From contig CANQRO010000069.1 of assembly GCA_947626205.1 (NCBI GenBank), forward strand, positions 1-6,954: DNA of 6,954 nt, in the 5' to 3' direction. The DNA comes from an uncultured Clostridia bacterium (lineage in GTDB: Bacteria > Bacillota > Clostridia > TANB77 > CAG-508). This document shows positions 1 through 6,500 of the stretch, piece by piece. The position numbers and the translations under genes are program-made. The notes beneath the pieces are model-generated. The model was given only the letters and a program-made list of their open reading frames with translations, did no database searches and was not told the DNA's origin. Each line of letters begins with the position of its first letter. Position 1 is the stretch's first letter.

Positions 1-68
1 GTTATCCCTCTTTCTCTTAATTGTAGTTTTTGGTCTTCTTTCTTCATATTCTTTCGTTCTCCCTCCAT
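1..68 (-). CDS. N-terminal start of an unidentified gene, cut by the left window edge
   Basis: On the minus strand an open frame begins and runs off the left edge without a stop. Two in-frame ATG codons are possible. The one at 47 gives MKKEDQKLQLRERGI and has a purine-rich GGAGGGAG stretch (66-59) upstream, with 11-14 nt of spacing. The one at 68 would make that purine stretch part of the coding sequence and has no obvious ribosome binding site, so the start at 47 is preferred. The 15 visible residues are charged and hydrophilic, with no signal peptide. They are too few to assign a family. The gene lies downstream of the protease gene in the same direction, but a promoter-like site lies between them, so it may be transcribed on its own. 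That this is a gene at all rests on the start, the purine stretch and the lack of stops over a very short distance. Confidence 0.45.
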   Translation of the reverse strand, partial: MEGERKNMKKEDQKLQLRERGI

Positions 69-135
69 ATGATTTTGCTTTTAGTATAAAATTTTTATTG
101 TACTTTATTCCACATATTCTTCGTTACGTTCCTGT

Positions 136-163
136 TTTATGCTTGCTTATATATTCTTGTCAA
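136..163 (-). promoter_or_regulatory. Sigma-A-like promoter for the gene at the left edge
   Basis: Reading the minus strand, an exact TTGACA (-35) lies at 163-158. It is followed after 16 nt by CATAAA (141-136), which matches four of six bases of the TATAAT -10 consensus. Transcription would start near position 129, leaving an untranslated leader of about 80 nt before the ATG at 47. The site is just downstream of the protease stop codon, so the left-edge gene could be expressed independently. The -35 match is good. The -10 is only fair in such AT-rich DNA. Confidence 0.4.
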
Positions 164-204
164 TACTTTTTTTCTGTGTAATCAATTTGTAATATTTTTA
201 TATT

Positions 205-1341
205 CTATTTTCTTCCCAATATGGTTTTTACTGTTTTTATACTACCTTTTCTTAATACTATAAGTGTTACTTCATCGTTGGGCTTTTTTTCATAAATATA
301 TCTTCTTAATTCTGTCATTTTATTTAATTTTAAATCATCTATTTGAATAATTATATCTTTTTCTTTTAATCCTGCTTTTGCCGCTGCTCCATTTGTAACT
401 ACATCTATTATATATATTCCATTTTCTATTTTTAAGTTAGAATCTAAATATGGTATTACTTCTTTATCGTAGGCAAAAATTCCTAATGTTGCTTCTTCAA
501 ATTTACCTTCTCTCTGATAACTTTCAATTATAGGTTTTACTATATTTATTGGAATTGCAAAGCCTATTCCCTCTGCAGATGTAATTTTTATCGAATTTAC
601 GCCGATTACATTTCCATAAATATCTATTAATGGACCTCCACTGTTACCTGGATTTATTGTAGCATCTGTTTGAATTAAATCTTCCATATATGAAGATTTT
701 TCTTCTTCTACAATTTTTATAGTTCTATTTACTGCACTAATAATACCACTTGTTACTGTTCTTTGAAATTCAAATCCAATAGGATTGCCTATTGCATATA
801 CTTCTTCTCCTACTCGTACATTGTCTGAATCTCCTAAAGTTACATATTGTAATTTTTTTGCATTAATTTTGATAATTGCTAAATCTAAATCTGAGTCTGC
901 CCATAGAACATTTGCCTTGTATTCATTTCCATCTTTAAGGGTAACATAGCAACTACTATATTTATCTCCTGCTACATGCTCATTTGTTAAAATATATCCG
1001 TCTGATGAAATTAATATTCCTGTTCCTAATCCTAAACTTGTAGAAGCATCTTGTAGAAATATCGAATTTCCATTATCTTTTAATTTAGATATTCCAACAA
1101 CACAATTAGAAACTTCTTCAATTATATCTACAATTTTTTTATTCTCATTTTTCGTTTCTGTAACCGTTTGAGCTGTTTTTTCTGCTATATATTGATTATT
1201 ATCAGGTTTTGCAATATCTATATGTATATACCAATTAAATAAATAAAACCCCGTTATTGTAAGAAACATCATAATACTCATTGTAACAACTACAGTTCTT
1301 AAATTATTATTTACGTTAGATTTATATTTTTTTCTCCTCAT
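205..1341 (-). CDS. Membrane-anchored HtrA/DegP-type serine protease with one PDZ domain
   Basis: The 378-residue protein has the layout of Gram-positive HtrA/DegP/DegQ family proteases, which degrade or refold damaged proteins at the outer face of the membrane. A short basic cytoplasmic tail (RRKKYK) is followed by one hydrophobic segment at about residues 16-37, an uncleaved signal anchor. A linker of about 35 residues, polar and rich in T, E, N and K, leads to the trypsin-like domain (about 70-275). The catalytic triad can be read as His122 (TNEHV), Asp153 (DSDLDLA) and Ser234 (GNSGGPL). A single PDZ domain (about 284-375) contains the typical A-A-x-A-G-L segment (residues 319-324) and ends near the C-terminus. 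Length and domain order are normal for the family. The start is supported by AGGAGG at 1352-1347, 5 nt before the ATG. A terminator at 1513-1560 separates it from the acyl ligase gene upstream, so it is probably monocistronic. Family assignment is secure; the exact paralogue name (htrA, htrB, degP) is not decidable here. Confidence 0.96.
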   Translation of the reverse strand: MRRKKYKSNVNNNLRTVVVTMSIMMFLTITGFYLFNWYIHIDIAKPDNNQYIAEKTAQTVTETKNENKKIVDIIEEVSNCVVGISKLKDNGNSIFLQDASTSLGLGTGILISSDGYILTNEHVAGDKYSSCYVTLKDGNEYKANVLWADSDLDLAIIKINAKKLQYVTLGDSDNVRVGEEVYAIGNPIGFEFQRTVTSGIISAVNRTIKIVEEEKSSYMEDLIQTDATINPGNSGGPLIDIYGNVIGVNSIKITSAEGIGFAIPINIVKPIIESYQREGKFEEATLGIFAYDKEVIPYLDSNLKIENGIYIIDVVTNGAAAKAGLKEKDIIIQIDDLKLNKMTELRRYIYEKKPNDEVTLIVLRKGSIKTVKTILGRK

Positions 1342-1356
1342 AAATGCCTCCTAATT

Positions 1357-1377
1357 TTATATCAATGTTTGATATAA
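1357..1377. promoter_or_regulatory. Perfect 9-bp inverted repeat upstream of the protease gene (possible operator)
   Basis: TTATATCAA and TTGATATAA form a perfect 9-bp inverted repeat around a 3-nt centre (TGT). Its near edge is 4 nt upstream of the AGGAGG of the protease gene on the minus strand. Two roles fit. It could be an operator for a repressor or stress regulator, overlapping a possible -10 (TATAAA on the minus strand). Or it could form an AU-rich hairpin in the mRNA leader next to the ribosome binding site. It does not resemble CIRCE (the HrcA site) or the CtsR heptad repeat, and I cannot assign a regulator. Confidence 0.4.
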
Positions 1378-1459
1378 TAATTAGTAACATTTTTCCCATT
1401 TTTAGCTTAATTAATCAATTTTATATGTTTATTTATTATAAATATTTTTTAATAGAAAC

Positions 1460-1493
1460 TATTTTAATTTAAATGCTAATATTTTAATTTAAA
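1460..1493. repeat. Two 14-nt direct repeats, 20-nt period
   Basis: The sequence TATTTTAATTTAAA occurs exactly at 1460-1473 and 1480-1493, so the copies are in phase at 20 nt, close to two helical turns. They lie about 120-150 bp upstream of the protease start codon, in a stretch that is nearly all A and T. They could be a paired protein binding site or an AT-rich upstream element. They could also be chance in this base composition. Confidence 0.35.
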
Positions 1494-1512
1494 GTATAAG
1501 TAAGGAGTATAT

Positions 1513-1560
1513 AAAAACCCCAAGCTAAATCCTAGTAAATAGGAAAAACCTGAGGTTTTT
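1513..1560 (-). terminator. Hairpin terminator of the acyl ligase gene, possibly bidirectional
   Basis: On the minus strand the RNA reads AAAAACCUCA (1560-1551), then a 28-nt interior, then UGGGGUUUUU (1522-1513). These arms pair over 10 bp with one G-U pair. The interior can form a second small hairpin (UCCUA/UAGGA). An alternative local hairpin, AAAAACC/GGUUUUU, also exists. The descending arm ends in a U tract, as expected for an intrinsic terminator, and the site lies about 60 nt past the acyl ligase stop codon. The complementary strand also ends in six T after a GC-containing stem, so the element could work in both directions. Confidence 0.75.
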
Positions 1561-1619
1561 TAATATATCTTTATTTTTAAACAGTTCATTAAAAAAATTT
1601 ACTTAAATTTTCTTACTCC

Positions 1620-3353
1620 CTATGCTTCTTGCATTTTCTTAATTTCTTGGTAACGTTTTACTTTTTGTGTTGTTGTTTTTGCTAAGCTTTCAGTTGTAAT
1701 TGTAATACCTTTTACGTGTTTGTAATCTGGTAAATTTTCATTCATTTTCTTTATTTGTTTCCATATTTCTTCTTTGTATTCTTCTTTTGTTTTTTCTCCT
1801 AAGCTTTCTTTAATTAAATCTGCATCATAAACTATTTTGGCTAATATTGAAGTGTCTTTACTGTCTCTTTGTCTTGCGTATACAATTGATTCTGTTATAT
1901 ATGGTATTTTATTTATTAAAAATTCTATTTCTTGTGGATATACATTTTTTCCATTGCTAAGTACAATAACATCGCTTTTTCTTCCTGTAACATATAAAAA
2001 TCCTTGCTTATCTAAATATCCATAATCTCCAGTGCTGAACCATCCATCTTTTGTTAATACTTTTTTTGTTGCTTCTTCATTTTCGTAATATCCTAGCATA
2101 ATACTTGGTCCTTTGACAACAATTTCTCCAACACCATTCTCATCTGGATCTATAATTTTAACTTGAAGATTTACTAGAGGAAGTCCAACACTACCTGGCA
2201 TTTTTCTATTATATGTTTCTGCTGATATAACTGGTGAAGTTTCTGTTAATCCATATCCTTGTATTAATTCGATTCCTAAATTATTGTATCCAATTATTGT
2301 TTGCTTGTTCATTGGTGCTGCACCATATAATACAACTCTTAATTTTCCACCTAAACTCTCTAAAACTTCTTTAAATACTTTTTTTCTAATATCTATATGT
2401 ACTTTTGATAAGGCATTACATACTTTTATCATATTTTGAATTAATTTTGTTTTGCCTTTATCTTCTATTGCTTTTTCTATTTTTTTATACATGGTTTCAA
2501 GTACTGCTGGTACTGCTACAAATACTGTTATTCCAAATTCTTTTAAATTTGATTGTATGTATTTTAAACCTTCATTAAATGCAACTGTACTACCTGAATA
2601 CATTCCAAATAAGAATGTAATTGTGCATTCAAATGTATGGTGTAATGGTAAAAATGAAAGAAGTGTATCTGTTGGGTAAACTTTTACATATTCGCTTAAT
2701 GCTACAATGTTACTACAAATATTTCTTTGACAAAGCATTACTGCTTTTGCTTCGCTTGTAGTACCTGAAGTAAATAGCATTATTGTCATTTTTTCTGAAT
2801 CTACCCCTATGTTTTTATAAGTTTTATCTCCTTGTGAAAGTTTTTCATTTCCTTTAGTAATTAAATCTTTATATGAGATTACTCCTTCTTCTTTATTTTC
2901 ATCCATATTAATTAAGTATTGTAATTTACATTCTGCATTTTGTTTAATTTTTTTAATACATTCCATATATTTTTCTTCAAAAATAATAGCTTCTGCTTTA
3001 CTTCTTTTTAATAATAATTCTATTTCATTATCTGGTAATGCTTTATCTAATGGGACTACTATCATGTCTGCTGTTGTTACTGCTAAGTAGCTTGCGCACC
3101 ATTCATAACGGTTGTTTCCTATAATTGCAACTCTTTTCCCACGTAGTCCTAAATTTAATAATGAAGTGGAAAGTGCTTCTACTTCATTATTTAATTGCTC
3201 ATATGTAATTTCTTTTATTGTTGTATTATTTCCTTCTTTTTCCTTAAATTTATAAGCAATGTTTTTAGGATAATTATTTACTGTTCTTTGTAATAATGTC
3301 CTAAAGTCATTTACTTGATTATTTTTACACTCTACTTTAGAAATCTTTTTCAT
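1620..3353 (-). CDS. AMP-forming long-chain acyl-CoA ligase family protein
   Basis: The 577-residue protein belongs to the ANL superfamily of adenylate-forming enzymes, closest in layout to long-chain fatty acid-CoA ligases. These activate a carboxylic acid with ATP to an acyl-AMP and pass it to CoA or another thiol. Visible motifs in order are the ATP loop TSGTTSEAKAV (195-205), the A5-type motif QGYGLTETSP (365-374), STGD (440-443), GRKSD (457-461) and the C-terminal catalytic region AKTTTQKVKR (558-567), with Lys564 as the likely acyl-adenylation lysine. The loop departs from the textbook TSGTTGxPKGV at three places (Ser200, Ala202, Ala204), and Gln563 replaces the usual Gly before the lysine. 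The rest is intact, so I expect activity. There is no signal peptide or membrane segment. The ATG at 3353 has GAGG at 3362-3359, 5 nt upstream. The gene is divergent from the NRPS and could supply its acyl starter, but a general lipid-metabolism role is equally possible. The substrate cannot be read from sequence. Confidence 0.92.
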   Translation of the reverse strand: MKKISKVECKNNQVNDFRTLLQRTVNNYPKNIAYKFKEKEGNNTTIKEITYEQLNNEVEALSTSLLNLGLRGKRVAIIGNNRYEWCASYLAVTTADMIVVPLDKALPDNEIELLLKRSKAEAIIFEEKYMECIKKIKQNAECKLQYLINMDENKEEGVISYKDLITKGNEKLSQGDKTYKNIGVDSEKMTIMLFTSGTTSEAKAVMLCQRNICSNIVALSEYVKVYPTDTLLSFLPLHHTFECTITFLFGMYSGSTVAFNEGLKYIQSNLKEFGITVFVAVPAVLETMYKKIEKAIEDKGKTKLIQNMIKVCNALSKVHIDIRKKVFKEVLESLGGKLRVVLYGAAPMNKQTIIGYNNLGIELIQGYGLTETSPVISAETYNRKMPGSVGLPLVNLQVKIIDPDENGVGEIVVKGPSIMLGYYENEEATKKVLTKDGWFSTGDYGYLDKQGFLYVTGRKSDVIVLSNGKNVYPQEIEFLINKIPYITESIVYARQRDSKDTSILAKIVYDADLIKESLGEKTKEEYKEEIWKQIKKMNENLPDYKHVKGITITTESLAKTTTQKVKRYQEIKKMQEA

Positions 3354-3384
3354 ATTTACCTCGCTTTATAATTAAATTATTTTT

Positions 3385-3413
3385 ATTTTATACTATCTTT
3401 TATTTTTATGCAA
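3385..3413 (-). promoter_or_regulatory. Possible promoter of the acyl ligase gene
   Basis: On the minus strand TTGCAT (3413-3408) is followed after 17 nt by TAAAAT (3390-3385), which matches five of six bases of the -10 consensus. An overlapping TATAAA (3392-3387) would have a 15-nt spacer. The -35 match is weak (three of six). The leader to the ATG at 3353 would be about 25 nt. AT-rich background makes this a tentative call. Confidence 0.3.
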
Positions 3414-3423
3414 TATATATTTA

Positions 3424-3443
3424 TAATAAATTCCAATTTATTA
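3424..3443. promoter_or_regulatory. 20-nt perfect palindrome in the divergent promoter region (possible operator)
   Basis: TAATAAATT and AATTTATTA form a perfect 9-bp inverted repeat with a 2-nt centre (CC). It sits about 10 bp upstream of the proposed -35 of the acyl ligase gene and about 150 bp upstream of the NRPS start. A dimeric regulator bound here could control both divergent genes. The arms are made only of A and T, which lowers the significance, and no regulator family is recognised. Confidence 0.4.
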
Positions 3444-3594
3444 CAATTTGGTTACATAAATATTTATTTTTCATTACATTTCCGTTTTATATTTTCTTTT
3501 CGAGCTTTTAACTATATAATTTGTAATATATTGGCATTATTTACATTTTGTGAATTTATATTTTATGCTTTTATATGCTAGAGAGGGGCTAAAT

Positions 3595-6500
3595 ATGAAA
3601 AAGAATTTATTTGACTTAACAACTCCACAAAAGTCTATTATATTAACAGAACAATATTATGCTGGCTCTAATATAAATAATATCGGAGGAAGTATCTTTT
3701 TTGAGGAAAAGCTTAATTTCGATTTATTAGAAAAAGCAATTAACCTTGTAATAGAACATAACTCTAATTTTCAAATAAAACTATGTTTAGATGGAAATGA
3801 AATAAAACAATATTTTTCAGATTACGAACCTTTTTCTATTGAATTAGTAGATGTTACTTCTCAAGATGATATTTTGAAACTCGAATATGATGTACTACAT
3901 AAAACTTTTGATATTTATAAGAATTTATTCGTATTTAAATTGTTCCGTTTGCCTAACGGAACTGGAGGATACATAATTAATACTCATCATATTATTTCTG
4001 ACTCTTGGACCATTGGTCTTACAATAACAGAAATTGCTCGTGTTTATTCTTCTTTAATAAAAAATGAAGAACCTGAGTTTAATTCTATTCCTTCTTATAT
4101 TGACTATATTTCAGATGAAAAAAACTATAAAGATAGTGATAAATTTTTAAAAGATAAAGAATACTGGAATTCTATTTTCGAAACATTGCCAAGTCCTGTA
4201 TCTTTCCCTAGTAGGAAACAACAAAATCAATTTTCTTGTAAGGCTAATCGTATTAATTATACAATTAGTAAAGAAGAAATGAATAAGATTAACGATTTTT
4301 GCAAAAAAATTAATGTATCTGTATTTAATTTTTTTATGGGAATTTTTGCCATTTATACTGGTAAGATTTCGGGACTAGATGATTTTGTTATTGGAACTCC
4401 TATTTTAGGTAGAACTAATTTTAAAGAAAAAAACACAGCAGGTATGTTTATTAATGTTCTTCCTGTTAGATTTGATATGACAAAAAATTTAAGTTTTAGT
4501 GAATTTGCAACTACAATTGCTAAAAATTCAATTGGTATGCTTCGTCATCAAAAATATTCCAACCAATTTATTATAGAAGATTTAAGACGTTCTGATTCTA
4601 GTTTACCTAGTTTATATAACATGGTTTTATCTTATCAAATAACAAAAACAGTTGATAGAAATTACATAGCTTGCAATAGTAGATGGGGCTTTAATGGTAA
4701 TACTGTAGAAGACGTTGAAATTCATATTTATGACTTAAATGATACTGGAAGTGTTAATGTTTCTTATGATTATCGTGTTGATAAATATGATGAAGAAGAT
4801 ATTGTTAATGTTCATAATCGTATATTACATATGATTCATCAGGTTGTTAATAATGAACAAATTGGCATACATGATATTGAAATCGTTACTAATAAAGAAA
4901 AAAATGATATTTTACATACTTTTAATAATACTAAGACTGAATATCCAAAGGATAAAACTGTTATAGAATTATTTGAAGAACAAGCTAAAAATAAACCTAA
5001 TGGCATAGCCGTTACTTTTGAAGAGCAAAAACTAACTTACAAGGAATTAAATGAAAAGGCAAATAGGTTAGCTCATTATTTGGTTAATAATGGCGTTAAA
5101 AGTAACGATATTATTGGTGTTATGCTTGATCGTTCTTTTGAAACTATAGTTTCTATGCTAGCTATTTTAAAAGCAAATGCAGCATATATGTTAATTGATA
5201 CAAACTTACCAGAAGATAGAATTTTGTATATGCTAAATAACGCTAATTCTAATTTATTGATTACTGCAAGCAATATTAAGAATATTAATTTTAATAATAA
5301 AGTATTTTTAGATAAGGAAAATCTTGATACTTTTAATAATGATAATTTAAATTTAGATTATGATATAAATAATAATTTATCTGTTGTTTATACATCAGGT
5401 TCAACAGGTAAGCCAAAAGGTGTACTTTTAAAACAACAAGGTATGGTTAATTTAATGAATTGCTACAGACAATTCATAGATATAGATAAGTTTAATAATT
5501 TTATAAGTATTTGTTCAATTTCTTTTGATATGTTTGCCGTTGAGGTTTATATTCCTTTATTAAACGGTAAAGTATTAGTTTTATCTAATGAAGAAGAACA
5601 TAAAGATCCTATTTCTATAAGTAAATTAATAAAGTCTAATAATGTTGAATTTATGATGATTACACCTTCAAAAATACAATTATTATTAGATAATAATTGT
5701 ACTGTTGATTGTTTAAAAAATTTAAAGAGTATACAATTAGGTGGAGAAGTATTTACTGCAAGTTTATATGAAAATTTAAAAAAGCATACAAATGCACAAT
5801 TGTGTAATGAATATGGTCCTTCAGAAATTACTTCTTGCTGTTCTTATAAAGAGATTACGTCTGCTAATAATATAAATATTGGTAGACCTATTAGTAATGT
5901 TCAAATTTACATACTTAATAAAGATATGAACTTATGTCCAGTTGGTATAGATGGTGAAATATGTGTTGGTGGTGACGGAATTTCAAAAGGATATATTAAT
6001 AATCCTACTGCAACTGATAAAGTTTTTATTAAAAATCCTTTTGGAAGCGGTTTATTATATAAAACTGGTGATATTGGAAGATACAACTCAGATGGTGAAA
6101 TAGAGTATGTTGGTAGAAAAGATTTCCAAGTTAAACTGAGAGGTTTAAGAATTGAGTTATCTGAAATTGAAAAACAACTTGCAAATATCGAACATGTTAA
6201 AAGTTGTGCTGTTATTTTTAAACAACCTACTGATAATAATTCTTATTTAGCAGCTTTCTATACATCTGATAAAGATATCGATATTTCTTTTATTAGAACT
6301 GAACTATCTAAGCATTTACCTTTATATATGATACCAAAATATATTATAAAGTTAGACAATATGCCTATTACTAGAAATGGTAAAGTAGATTTAAAAGCTT
6401 TACAAGAATATAAAATTACAACTACTAAAAAATCTAATTATGTTGCACCAGAAAATGAATTACAAAAACTATTCTGTGATACCTGGGGTAAATTATTAAA

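Larger units (their letters stand above)
1342..1619. other. Intergenic region between acyl ligase 3' end and protease 5' end
   Basis: This 278-bp AT-rich gap holds, from right to left, the acyl ligase terminator (1513-1560), the direct repeat pair (1460-1493), an isolated exact TATAAT on the minus strand (1440-1435) without a convincing -35 partner, the inverted repeat (1357-1377) and the protease ribosome binding site (1352-1347). I see no small gene or structured RNA in it. The protease promoter must lie here if the terminator is effective, but no clear pair of -35 and -10 boxes can be chosen. Confidence 0.6.
3354..3594. other. Divergent intergenic region between acyl ligase and NRPS genes
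   Basis: This 241-bp gap carries the 5' ends of two oppositely transcribed genes. Toward the NRPS there is an exact TATAAT at 3515-3520 (with only a weak TTTTCT at about -35) and a TTGGCA at 3531-3536, but its -10 partner is poor at 17-19 nt. The TATAAT would give an untranslated leader of about 70 nt. Toward the ligase there is the pair at 3413/3385. A perfect palindrome is at 3424-3443. No small gene or RNA is apparent. Confidence 0.6.

Noticed and set aside
190..204. AATAT/ATATT mini-hairpin after the protease stop codon as a terminator
   Set aside because: The stem is five A-T pairs only with no following T tract; too weak to call.
1837..2025. Plus-strand open frame of 62 codons inside the acyl ligase gene
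   Set aside because: It lies antisense to well-conserved ligase motifs, has no clear ribosome binding site and no recognisable family; it is a shadow of the real gene.
2452..2679. Plus-strand open frame of 75 codons inside the acyl ligase gene
   Set aside because: Antisense to the ligase coding sequence with no independent support; the frame is open because of the codon use on the other strand.
3531..3560. TTGGCA as the NRPS -35 box
   Set aside because: No acceptable -10 hexamer lies at 16-18 nt, so the pair is mentioned in the intergenic entry but not called as a promoter.
3565..3594. Upstream in-frame ATG as the NRPS start
   Set aside because: No Shine-Dalgarno precedes it, and using it would place the good GAGG of the downstream ATG inside the coding region.
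5076..5273. Minus-strand open frame of 65 codons inside the NRPS adenylation domain
   Set aside because: It overlaps the A2 region of the adenylation domain on the opposite strand; the NRPS frame is clearly the coding one.
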